Part shown: positions 12,418-22,649 of the stretch, in pieces
Layout: every line of letters begins with the position of its first letter
Numbering within the stretch: position 1 is the stretch's first letter
Made by a program: the position numbers and the translations under genes
The notes under the pieces: generated by a model
Told to the model about the DNA's origin: nothing
Database searches by the model: none
What the model saw: only the letters and a program-made list of their open reading frames with translations
DNA from: Oscarella lobularis
Taxonomy: Eukaryota > Porifera > Homoscleromorpha > Homosclerophorida > Oscarellidae
Direction: 5' to 3'
NCBI RefSeq assembly: GCF_947507565.1
Contig: NC_089186.1
Location: forward strand, 868,001-932,000
DNA length: 64,000 nt

Positions 12418-12865
12418 TCATAGTACTATATCAAATGCGTTAGGGTCAGTGTCGAAAGTGAACGCGAGAATGTCGAGTCCGAAAAAAGTTCCCCAGGCAT
12501 TGTTTCCCACGGTGTTGGGGGATTCGATATTCGGAACGACGGAGACAAGCTCAGCTCCGTTGAAAAAATATTTCACCGTGACGTTGACGTTGAAAGGTGT
12601 CCCAGACTGGGATACAACGTAAACGGAGAATTGGGTTTCTGATGGCGGCCCATTTTCAACGGCAACTGTACACGCATGCAAAAAGTCTAAGAGCACTAAA
12701 GTAGAAGCGAATCCTGTCTGGCTTACTTGTTGCTGATTCGAATCCACCGTCGCTATCGCTTCCTGATTGATCGTCAGGTCCAAGTGTTATAACCCAGCTT
12801 CCATTGGTGACGGAACTGATAAGGCTAGAGCACGTTTTCGGCAACAATCCATTAGGATTATCGCA
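12418..12865 (-). CDS. Unrecognised, probably secreted protein (3' exons)
   Basis: Two minus-strand exons join in phase. The last exon spans 12665 to 12418, with stop TGA at 12420-12418. A 61-nt intron at 12726-12666 has donor gtaagcc and an acceptor ending gtacag. The upstream exon begins at an uncertain point near 12865. The product contains PKTCSSLISSVTNGSW, then IAVENGPPSETQFSVYVV and FNVNVTVKYFFNGAELVSV, a beta-rich, polar sequence with potential N-glycosylation sites (NGSW, NVTV), suggesting an extracellular domain. Further upstream, minus-strand frames near 12880-13010 (WRVEVRWTSDD, CNCHPTEGNLTVS) and 13070-13170 (WSLGAILSSEYAYKCGADGHED) look like earlier exons, but I cannot link the phases. 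Family unknown. Confidence 0.5.
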
Positions 12866-13272
12866 GAAACCGTTAGGTTCCCTTCCGTTGGATGGCAGTT
12901 GCAGGCGAGGTCAATATTGTCGTCGGACGTCCAGCGGACTTCAACACGCCAGATGCCAAGTACGCACGGATTGCGATCGTTTGTAAAGCACAGTCCTGCC
13001 GCCGCATAAGAAAACCATGCTTACCGAAGGTAGAGAAGCACTGGTATATCTAACTTGTCGTCACGTCTGTTCCAGATGCCGCAACCACGTCCTCATGTCC
13101 ATCAGCGCCGCATTTGTATGCGTATTCCGAGGAAAGAATAGCTCCCAGACTCCACGCAGCGGCAGCTCGCTTGACGCAATCACAAGGCGTTGTGAGCGAA
13201 GAGCTTAGGACTCTACACGGAGAGGGCAGGAAATGAGATGAGGGAAAACACGACAGCTCGACCATTACAGAG

Positions 13273-16200
13273 ATGAGATTCGTTTTTTCGCGAAAAGAAT
13301 CCGTAGAATTCCCCGAAACGATTTCGCTCTTCTAAAACTGTTATTGGCAAAGACTTGTTGTTTTCGCAGAGGCAGAGAGGTATCTCGTCTGGTCGTTCCA
13401 CGATCGATCGATTGGCCAAGATAATAATCAATAAGTGGGGAAATGAGTATGAATTGCGCCGTTTTCTTTCTACAGAAAAAGGATTTCCATCTGATCAGGT
13501 ATGAAATGGTCGCGTTTTTCATCCCTGCAGACCATTCTATTCTCCTTTTCGTTAGTACTTGTTTGGCTTGTCATTAATTCACTATGTGGCGGGAAGAGAG
13601 TTTGATTCGGCGGAATTAGCCGATGAATGGCTCAGCTATGCGCTTGGGCAAAACAATCAAGACATTGAGAAGGAATCAAGAGAGGTATGAATACGTTTTG
13701 GATTGGTAAATTAATTGATGCATGGATGCAGGAAGGACTCCGCCCACTTCACTGTTCGTGTCATTGGGGAAATATTTTTGGCGTTGAATGGCTCGTCAAT
13801 CAGGTGCAAATATCAACGTGGAAGACTACGTATGACTTGGAATTCATTTCATATGGTTTCACTCATCACTCTTTTTTAGGCTAGACGTACGCCATATTTT
13901 TTGCCTGTACAAGTTCCGTTGACACAATGAAGAAAATGGTCTATCTCGAAGAACATGGCTACATTTTGTCACCATTTGATATTGTAACGGAATTGATATC
14001 AACCCTCTCGCAACAATAACTTTTGATTTATAGGTTTGGGGAGCTGAAAATCAATTTTCGTCATCTGATAAAGCAAACGAGTTTTTTGATCATCTTGTTA
14101 ATAACAAAGGATTGAGTGTCAATGCTATTGAAGAAGAGGTGATAGATACATGATGTGCTTTTGTTCGCTACATGTGCTATACCCTTAATAGGATGGGTTG
14201 ACTCCTCTGCATCGTGCCTGCGGGAATGGAAGCATTTTTGGAGTAAAATGGCTTGTGGAACACAAGGCTGATATCAATAGCGTCGACAAGGTTAGAAGAT
14301 TTTACTTGTGATACTTTTATTCTTATTTCATCTTTAGAGGAGCAAAACGCCTTTTATGCATGCGTGTGAAAGTGACATCAATCGTTTAGCGAAAGTTCGC
14401 TACTTGGATGAAAAAGGAGCAAACTGTCAAGCAAAAGATCACGTGAGATGTTGTTTATTTGCTACAAATTCAATCAACAAATCGCCCGTCTTTTTTATTC
14501 AGGATGGGCAGACGGCTTTGTTTTATGCTATCCTCCCCTCAAAGTGTGAAGATGACGAAGTGAAAGATGTTCTTCGATATCTTGTCATTGAGAAAGGCAT
14601 TGATATCAATTCTGTTGATGAGGTCACATTCTTACGATATTTTGCATTTTTGTTTGTTAATCCTATTATTAGGAGGGAACGACACCCTTATTGTACACAT
14701 GTGATCAGAATCGCCCTTCTTTCCTTGTCATTCAGCAACTAATTGAACTACGAGCTGATGCCTCTCTCAGAAATAAGGTTAGTCAGAATTCTCATTTCTC
14801 AATCGTTCTCTCTTCAAATCTTTGTAGAACAAACAAAATGCATTGCATATTGTTGCAAAAAGCTATGAAAGAGTAGACGCATCAGTTATTGATCTATTGA
14901 TTAAGAAGGGTGTTGACGTCACGTGTCAAGATCAGGTGACGTGTTTTTATTCCTAATTGAAAATAATTTATAAACGTGAATTTCAGAACGGAAAGACGCC
15001 TTATGAGTTGGTGGAATATGATGGTAAAAGAAGAGCTCTCCTTCGACAGCATTACGTACGTCATCATTTTGATTAAAATCCCGTATGAATTTATTTTAAT
15101 AGGACGCCGCCCGATTTTCCGTTCTACGACGAGAAATTGTTCGTCAGGATTCGATTAAATTGTGCGTGATTGGAAATGAAATGGCGGGAAAAACGCCGTT
15201 GGTGAATTCTCTTCTTCAACTCAATCAATCCCTTCCCAGAGAAGAAGATCGCACTCCAGGTGTGCAAATTCACAATTGTGAAATTTGGGGAGTTGGCAAA
15301 GGATCGACGTGGGATTTTGGTGCTCAACCAACATTCCACAGTGCACACGGTCTCTTCTTCCGCCAATCCAATCCAATCTTCGTTCTTGTTCTTCGCTTTC
15401 GCGATGGGCAACAGATGACGTCAGAAATCGTTCTTCTTGTGATTGGGCGCTATTGGTGTGCGTTTGTGAAAGCGGCGCTTCGCACCCTTTCCTCTCATCT
15501 GACGTCACGTTTTCGTCTTTTGATCATTTTCAATTTAATTGATTTTGAAGAGGAGACGGGAATTGAAGTAAGTTTCCAACTGAAACGAGTGTTTGAAACT
15601 CTCCAGGAAGAGTTCAGAGACACGTTTGAAATCTTACACTTGTTTGAAATGGATTGCAGTAAAAGCTATTCACTTCGCATGAACGACTTCCGGGAAAGGC
15701 TGAAAGCAATTCGTGAAAATATGCTCGAGGTAGAGTGAGTCACCTAGTCGCCTAATTATTTAATTTGAGAGCTATTTTGACATGCAGAAAGCCGATGGTG
15801 TGCCCAAACTTTGCCATGCCATTGAAGAGAATCTCTGTCTCCCTGACGAGAAAAGAAAGTCGCCATTGAACAATTTTCTGACGTTAAAAGAATTTGAGAA
15901 GTGGGTTGTCGAAGATGTTGGCATCACTCTAAATGAAGACGAGAGAAAAGTCTCCGTTGAATATCTTGACTCGTCTGGAATAGTAAGTAATCAAACTCTT
16001 ATTACTTCATATTATTATTTTGGCATAGATTGTGAATCTGGGTCCTCAAATTTGTCCTCGACCACTCTGGTTGTGTCACAATGTGGTCCGTCCACTTCTC
16101 GCTCCACCCTACTTCCCGTTCGGCATGCCGTCTCAAAAATCCGGCGAAGTGTCGTTAAGTGACATTGAATCGGCTTTGAGAGCATTTAAGGACGACCTCA

Positions 16201-17456
16201 AGAAGAGAGGAACACCGTCTTTATATACGGTGACAGTTGAAGAAGCGATTTGGGTTCTTCTTTGTCTAGATCTGTGCATTGAAGTGGAAAAGTCACCCGG
16301 AACGTTCCAGATTCCCGCTCTACTTCAGCATTCAATTCCTAAAGGCTCCTGGGTCGAAGACGCAATGTTTGACGTGTATCGTGGCCAGCGATACGAGTGC
16401 TCTCTCTCCGTCGATATCATCTCGCCGTCGTCATTCGTCGTCTTTCAATCTCGCTGCTCTCGCATGGCCAAACCAACGAGTCGCGAGGCGTGGAAAGACG
16501 GCGTCAAATTAATAAGAATTGTCGACGACAAAGTCGTTGAAAGTCGCATTGAGCTAGGAATAAAGAAAGGACACTGTTGCATCGATGTCATCCTTCGTTG
16601 GTCAAGCAAAAGAGCCTGTGAGGAAGTGGCGAAGGAGTTCCTGGTCGAAATTAAAGACATGATAATGCGAGCGTGCGACGAGAGAAGCCCAGGAGTTATT
16701 TTGAACTGGTTCTATTTGGACAGCAAGCACCTTAGGCAGCTCGACGAGGATCCGGCAATCTACTCTATGGCTGAAGTAGAGAAGAAGGTAAACCAGCAGG
16801 CTTTTGATCACGTCTTGTTTTCGTTTCGTCCGGAGAATGGTCAGCATTCTTCCGTCCGCGACTTGTATATACTGACGACTGAAGTGGAGGTATTTTCAAG
16901 GAATTCATTATTTGATCTCTGTATACAATCGTTGTCTAGGTCAGAGACTCTGATAGAGAGGAAATCTCACCATGTCACAGCGTTTCTAAGAGAGTGGAAG
17001 AATTTTCTCTAAGGGTAGGATTATTAGTATTTTTCCCTGTTTTTTGTAGATTATTCATCACTTTTAGAACTCCGATCCACAGGCCGAGCGCGTTGCGGCG
17101 CTGTCTCTTCAAAGTATTTAATTTCTAAGATTACACTGTCTATTTTCTCAAATTCTTTTACAGATACTTTTCCGGCTGATGGAGAGCTAGTCTCCGTTAA
17201 TTTAATGAGAGCGCGCGCCTCCGTAAGAGGATCAAAATGGGAAGAGATCGGTATGTTGCTCATCAGCTTGGAAGATCTCGAAGACATTCGTAAATCATAT
17301 GGCGGCAACAGCGTACGAATGTTGAAGGTGTTAGATACGTGGAAGCTGGCAAAATCACGTACAGTAGGCCAGCTTTTGAATTGGTTTAAGAAGGTCGGTG
17401 TGGACCGTACTAATATTGAAGAGAAGTATGAAGAGCTTTTTGGAGACTTGGAGTAA
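13273..17456 (+). CDS. ROCO copy A1: ankyrin-Roc-COR-death protein with two frameshifts (likely pseudogene)
   Basis: Eighteen exons inferred from splice sites and paralogues: 13273-13302, 13370-13498, 13556-13684, 13732-13829, 13880-13983, 14034-14138, 14192-14290, 14338-14442, 14503-14622, 14673-14777, 14828-14935, 14987-15055, 15103-15729 (Roc), 15788-15982, 16029-16889 (COR), 16940-17014, 17068-17113 and 17164-17456 (death domain). Exons 4 and 5 are 98 and 104 nt, where copy A2 has 99 and 105, so each lacks one base and the ankyrin frame breaks. The Roc P-loop reads GNEMAGKTP; the other copies have GKTT. Downstream, Roc, COR and the death domain (GSKWEEIGMLL, RTVGQLLNWF) are open. The architecture resembles DAPK1 without its kinase: ankyrins bind partners, Roc-COR is a GTPase/dimerisation unit and the death domain recruits signalling partners. 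Confidence 0.8.
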
Positions 17457-17949
17457 GTAGACAATATTTTCGAAGCTTTTGAGGCAGAACTGTACTCAAA
17501 TAAGTTTATTTTACTGGGTTTGGCGATTTTTAAATTAGTCAAGTCGCGTTTCTAGCTGGCCTTTGTCTATGTTTTAGTTTGGATGCTTCATCAAATTTTT
17601 TAGTTATTGTTGTTACACTTGTTAATTTTTCGTTTTATATTATTCCTTAGACGTGACATCTCGAAATACCACGTGATCCGGATAAAGAAGCACCAAGGAA
17701 GTAAGGCTTTCTCCTTTTTATTCTACGATTCCTCGTTCGTTTCACGCACATTTAGAGGCTGATGCTCGCTTCGTTTTCGAAGCGTAGAAGTGCTTAAATC
17801 CTAGTGAATTAGCTCAAGACGCGACGAATCGAGGTAAAAGACGTCCGAGAAGGCTCTAAACTAATAAATAGATCTAAACCTGTCTAGACGGCTTTATAAA
17901 GCCTGCAATCAACGCAGTAAAAGAGCGAGAATTGTCAAACGGGGTCCCC
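17457..17949. other. Interval between A1 and S1
   Basis: AT-rich 3' flank of A1, then a segment (about 17640-17949) duplicated before S3 at about 26930-27216. Shared words include cacgtgatccggataaagaa and ggtaaaagacgtccgagaag. It probably represents the 5' flank/UTR of the SLC12A8-like copies. No gene of its own. Confidence 0.55.
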
Positions 17950-18790
17950 ATGGCGGAAACGTTAGAACTCGAACCGTTTCCGCCGATTTCTACGTCGCCC
18001 GAGTCTACGCCGGCGTCGCAACGTCGCTCAAGCGGAAGATGGTCGCCTCAAATTCGCGTAACAGCGATCGACGACGAAGATAGCGAGCTATTTCGCGAAT
18101 TACACGAGGTAAGATCGATGGAGAGCCCCGCCCCCACACGCTAAGCTTCCCCATACACAGGACAAGGACAAACCGTGGTGGAAAACAAACTTTTTCATAC
18201 GCGAACCAATTCGTTTCGGAACGTGGGACGGTGAGAAAACGCCACGACGTCATAAATGCATATTATTCCAGGCGTTTTCACATAATGCATACTAAACATA
18301 TTTGGAGTCGTAATCTTCCTCAGATCCGGTTGGATGGTCGTAAGAAACCTCACACACAAATAATAAATAATTGAATTTATTAATTGGATTTTTTCTAAGG
18401 GCAATGCTGGCCTTGGTCTCTCCGCTCTCATGATCTTTCTCACAGTGGAAGTCGCTCTTATAACAACGTTCTCTGTGAGCAGATTATGTTCTCGAGTTCA
18501 AGTGGGTCCAGGTGGCGTCTACTTCGTTCTTTCTCACGTCTTGGGAGGAAGACTTGGAGGCGTTCTGGGAACACTATACGACTTCGGACAGCTAAAAGAA
18601 AAAATCAATAAAAATAATCAATATAAATATTCTCTCTTATAAGGCGATATCCATTTCCTTATATGGAATTGGATTGGGTGAGGCTGTAGCATTGATGTTT
18701 GGCTGCGATTCGACGTGGGCAGTCCGGGGCATTGTTTTTCTCACTGTCACTTCACTTTTTGTCATTGTTCGTGCTAAATCTCTACCCCTG
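17950..18790 (+). pseudogene. SLC12A8-like copy S1, broken by nonsense and lost donor
   Basis: Exons 17950-18108 (start ATG in ccccatggcgg), 18161-18230, 18272-18339, 18400-18591 and from 18644. The product has an acidic N-terminus, then IREPIRFGTWDG, a first membrane helix ([15 protein letters not shown]), GNAGLGLSALMIF, the GPGGVYFVLSHVLGG segment and WAVRGI. These match SLC12 cation-chloride cotransporters, closest in memory to SLC12A8. S1 has TAA at 18283-18285, where S2 and S3 read TCA. The exon-4 donor is cagct; the sister copies have caggt. Only about five exons of a normally 10-12-helix protein remain, and exon 5 runs straight into the next gene. A translated product is unlikely. Confidence 0.8.
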
Positions 18791-18809
18791 TTGGAAATAC
18801 CGTGCCCAG

Positions 18810-19723
18810 GTCGTCTTCTCCGGGCACCGATTCGCCGCTCTAAGCTACGGCGATCACGCAATCGCACTATTCCGCGTCGACATGAACGACAGCGTCCAAG
18901 TGGCGCTCGTAAATAAAAACGGAGGTAGGGCGCTCCACCCGCGACGCGCGCGCGCGCTTCACACTCTCGACTTCGTTTTTTTTCTTTTTTCTAGCTGTTA
19001 TCGCCGGTCCCGACGTTCGAAACGTCACGAGCAAATTCCCTAGGCCTCTACCGGCGAAATGTCGAAGCGTCGTCATTGCCGATCCCACGGAATCGGCAGA
19101 CGGAATCGACTTTTTGTTCCACGTCGAAAACGTCGACTCGACCCTCAGTCAAAACAACTATTATATTCTCTACAACGCACTCCAGTCGTCCGATGCGATC
19201 GACGTTTTAATCTACCGTCTATCGCCGCCACACAGGTTCATGTATTTAGGTCATTGCGTTCGTCCTGGAGGCGTAAAAGCCTACGTTACTCCGGGAAGAT
19301 ACGAAGTCAAAGTACGAGTATTCACCACAATAGATTTTTCTATGTGCAATTGTTCAGGTTTTCGCCTGCGGTCTCGTACGCAACGAGAGCGACTATCATC
19401 GACTCCAAACCCTCATCGATCCCATCGTAGTCGATTTGGAGCAACAGGGCGAATATTATATGGCAGTGCACGGGAAATTTAATTCGAAAAATTATCCACC
19501 TTCGTTTACCGTTATTCCGTCGACGGCGATCGTGGCGACGCCGTGGACGTCATCGAAGCCATCGACCGAGACTTCAATACATAGTACTGCTCATATTGAG
19601 TCTACGACTTTGGCTTCGACTACTTTTGCTCCTTCATCTCCTTCCGGGGCTCGAGTTCCTAAGTTAACTGTCTGGGGATTTTTTCTCATTGTCTTTTGCA
19701 CGCTTTTAGTTGATTCTGCCTAA
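18810..19723 (+). CDS. Stalked cell-surface protein of unknown family
   Basis: Three exons in consistent phase: 18810-18924, 18995-19311 and 19358-19723 (stop TAA). The ectodomain has beta-rich segments (HRFAALSYGDHAIALFRVD, IDFLFHVENVDSTL, LIYRLSPPHRFMYLG) and a few cysteines. A Ser/Thr/Pro-rich stalk follows (about 60 residues), and the protein ends in a hydrophobic tail (KLTVWGFFLIVFCTLLVDSA) with no cytoplasmic residues, which is typical of GPI attachment or a tail anchor. The 5' end is uncertain. The same frame stays open upstream to about 18699 and includes a hydrophobic run (SLSLHFLSLFVLNL) that could be a signal peptide, but it has no ATG. The gene may have lost its first exon when joined to the S1 fragment. 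Confidence 0.6.
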
Positions 19724-19729
19724 GTGGAA

Positions 19730-20218
19730 ATGCATTACTCTTTAATTGCTCGTCGTCGAAAAGCTTCTAGTTTTTTCTTTTGTAAATATTTTGTTAATCA
19801 TAAAACCGGAAATAGGGGCGGTAAAAGGTGTTTGTGGAATTTGTGTCCATCTGGGTGTCGCGACGCGCGTTTTCGAGCGAATATTCAACGGGGTTGTGGT
19901 TTTTCGTTGACGTTCGTAGTCCACCTGACATTGTTTGTCGGTTTCCGCTTGCGACGGGACTTCGAAGAGATCGCCTTTCTTCGCGGAGACGAAATGGCTG
20001 CTTATCGACGCGATTGCGACGTTCTATCGTCTCGAATCGGTGCAGCGACACGCAGAAATGACGCTGAGACGACGAACGAAGGCGTATCGGCGACGATCGA
20101 CTCGAAATTGCGAAGAATTCTCACGGTCACGTGGATGAACGCGCGCGAAAAACATTTATTCGAGCAAATAACGAGAAATCTACGAGCTAAACTAACGAGA
20201 AAACGTGCACCTGAATAA
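19730..20218 (+). CDS. Hypothetical basic, helical protein
   Basis: Open frame with ATG at 19730 and stop TAA at 20216-20218, starting seven bases after the stop of the stalked protein. The C-terminal half (RRDFEEIAFLRGDEMAAYRR, then EKHLFEQITRNLRAKLTRKR) is charged and probably alpha-helical. The N-terminal half looks less like protein and may be an intron or UTR read through. I recognise no domain. The tight spacing could mean it is a downstream exon read in another transcript. Confidence 0.35.
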   Translation: MHYSLIARRRKASSFFFCKYFVNHKTGNRGGKRCLWNLCPSGCRDARFRANIQRGCGFSLTFVVHLTLFVGFRLRRDFEEIAFLRGDEMAAYRRDCDVLSSRIGAATRRNDAETTNEGVSATIDSKLRRILTVTWMNAREKHLFEQITRNLRAKLTRKRAPE

Positions 20219-21206
20219 ATAGATCTTGAATTCGTCCCGTTCTTCGCGCTCTATCTTCGTTGTCCTTCTGCACGAGTTTTCGCCTAGAAAAAAAAGAGAT
20301 TAGCTACTGTAAATCAATCAATGTACGTACCTTTTTGTTGCGTCCGTATTCGCGCTACCCAGGCTACACCACGGGGAGGTTCGGACGCGTCGTAGCCCAG
20401 GTGAGTCTCGCAAAGCGAAGACCCCCTTCCAAAAAGTGTCGGGCGAGTTGCGGGTCCTCGGCCATTCCATTCAGTACCCACCTGGATGAGGATCGGCCCC
20501 TAATACCAAAACCCCGGTGCGCTGGTACCAAAGCCTTCGCTATGTCTTCCTGGGAAGAAGCGGGCCTTGCGGAATGGAGAGAGGCTGACTGCTGTTTGTA
20601 GAGGTTGACAATGAAGACAGTGCAATGGCGGAATCGAAGGCTCCTGGGCTGGATCATCGTTGGTCTAATCGCGTCGTTCGGGTGAGAAAAGTGCCGGCAA
20701 CCAGACCGTAGTGAACACCCCCTCCAAGCCGTAACCACTCAGCTTAACGCGGTTCGTGCTTGTTGACGACAATAAGACCTCAAACGATCCGTCTGCCCAG
20801 TGCGTAGACCGAGGCCGAAGCCCCCCGTCGCCCTGCTTGCAGGCTCCGGCACGGAATTAACCGTGGGCCACGCTGAGAATCCAACTATCCGTCCTTGCCT
20901 TCTGCCAAAGCCTCCGAGCCAGTCCTCTCAAGGATGAGACGCAGATTGCTCCACGCCGCACCCACCCTCAGCGGCAACTGAAGAATCGGTGCGCTCGCTC
21001 GCTATTTTGAATAGCGCGCCCCACGCATTCCCCCAGAGCGCTCATTGGTTCGCGGTGTCACGTGGTGTCAAATGCAGTGCGCTCATTCGTTTGACGAATT
21101 AGGTGAGAATTCTAAACCGGTTTCGATACAGGTTTGACCGGCGGCATCCTTAGAAAAAATGATGCAACATCGCCACGCGACTGAAGCATGATCAACCACA
21201 CCCAAG
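20219..21206. other. GC-rich interval, possible old retroelement
   Basis: No gene recognised. About 20335-21010 is compositionally unlike its neighbours (high GC, few A/T runs) and has no in-frame family match on either strand. A 124-aa minus-strand frame (20364-20738) lacks domain signals. The edges are blurred. It could be the 5' part of a non-LTR retrotransposon, but without a reverse transcriptase frame this is only a suggestion. Confidence 0.3.
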
Positions 21207-21348
21207 ATGGCGGATAACAATATCGCAATACCATGTGATCTCGATAAACCAGCAACGCGACGAAGGAAGACTCCTTTCAAGACGCGACGAAGCGACGAAG
21301 CGACTAATCGAAGCAGCGAAAGCGCGAAATCCGTCGAACGGCGTTTCT

Positions 21349-22110
21349 ATGGCGGAAACGGTAGAACTCGAACCGTTTCCGCCGATTTCGACGTCGCCCG
21401 AGTCGACGCCGGCGTCGCAACGTCGCTCAAGCGGAAGATCGTAGCCTCAAATTCGCGTAACAGTGATCGACGACGAAGATAGCGAGCTATTTCGCGAATT
21501 ACACGAGGTAAGATCGCAGGAGAGCCCCGCCCCCACACGCTAAGCTTCCTCATACGCAGGACAAGGACAAACCGTGGTGAAAAACAAACTTTTTCATACG
21601 CGAACCAATTCGTTTCGGAACGTGAGACGGTGAGAAAACGCCATGACGTCATAAATGCATATTTAAGATCTGAATTCCAGGCGTTTTCACATCATGCATC
21701 CTAAACATATTTGGAGTCGTAATCTTCCTCAGATCCGGTTGGATGGTCGTAAGAAACATCACACATAAATGATAAATAATTGAATTTATTAATTGAATTT
21801 TTTCTAAGGGCAATGCTGGCCTTGGTCTCTCCGCTCTAATGATCTTTTTGACAGTTGGCGTGGCTCTTATAACAACGTTCTCTGTGAGCGGATTATGTTC
21901 TCGAGTTCAAGCTGGTCCAGGTGGCGTCTACTTCGTTCTTTCTCACGTCTTGGGAGGCAGACTTGGGGCGTTCTGGGAACACTATACGTCTTCGGACAGG
22001 TAAAATTTAAGAATTAATAAAAATATTTAATATACGTGTTCTCTTATAAGGTGATCTCTATTTCCTTATATGATTATTGAGCTCTCTGTTCTCGATTTTA
22101 TCATGGGTTC
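21349..22110 (+). pseudogene. SLC12A8-like copy S2, nonsense in exon 1
   Basis: Second copy of the S1 exon set. It starts at ATG 21349, but codon 32 is TAG (21442-21444) where S1 and S3 have TCG. Exon 3 (from about 21680, [15 protein letters not shown]) is intact and the exon-4 donor is a normal caggtaaa. Exon 4 lacks one base in the run encoding GGRLGGVLG (cttggggcg instead of cttggaggcg). After ctatttccttatatg in exon 5, homology with S1 stops and unrelated sequence with an immediate stop follows. An alternative upstream ATG at 21207 opens another frame (MADNNIAIPCDLDKP) that does not join the transporter frame. Confidence 0.75.
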
Positions 22111-22180
22111 ATTTTCACATTCAAACGAAGGTTAATTAATTAAACAATTTATTTGTACATTTTCAATTTTGTTTCTTTTA

Positions 22181-22440
22181 GCGGACGAATTCAAGGGTTA
22201 TAAAGCGGAACTTTGGAAGGCCAATCAAGATCCAGAATTCAAAAATGAGACATTTTGTCGTTTTCTTCACCACAGCAGCTGTTGTCATGGCGATCTGCGC
22301 AAACCAGATTTAGCTCATATAGAGATAAATTCGCACTTCCGAAGATGACTCGAGGTAAAGAAGTCCGAGAAGGCTCATCGATTGATGATGCGTAGGGATT
22401 GTGTTCAAGATTTGAGAGGGGATGACGTTTCTTCTGTATT
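22181..22440 (+). pseudogene. Orphan exon shared by the S2 and S3 downstream regions
   Basis: After a good acceptor (ttcttttag) comes an open stretch containing DEFKGYKAELWK, ETFCRFLHHSSCCHGDL and KPDLAHIEIN, then a stop at TGA. The same exon lies 3' of S3 (27954-28240). The two copies are broken at different places: here TGA follows the FRR codons, while the S3 copy has TAG in place of the Lys codon of DEFKG. Family unknown; it does not look like SLC12 sequence. It seems to be an exon of a third gene carried along with the duplicated block. Confidence 0.45.
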
Positions 22441-22649
22441 CCTTTCCTTGACATTATTAGGGCGTGGCGCGCTGGGTCAATACTATACGGGCATCGAAAT
22501 TATTAAACGTTGCGCATGCGCACATCATATGTGTAATGAGTAGATTCTCTTCGGCGAAAGAAGCGAAGATAGACGTGGAACCGCTGCTTGTAAGGCTGTA
22601 ATGGTCGATTAATAGAGTGCGATCGAACAGCAAGATTGTCGCTTTTAAG

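Noticed and set aside
20364-20738. 124-residue minus-strand frame as a gene
   Set aside because: No domain, no splice support, and a GC-rich segment in which stop codons are rare.
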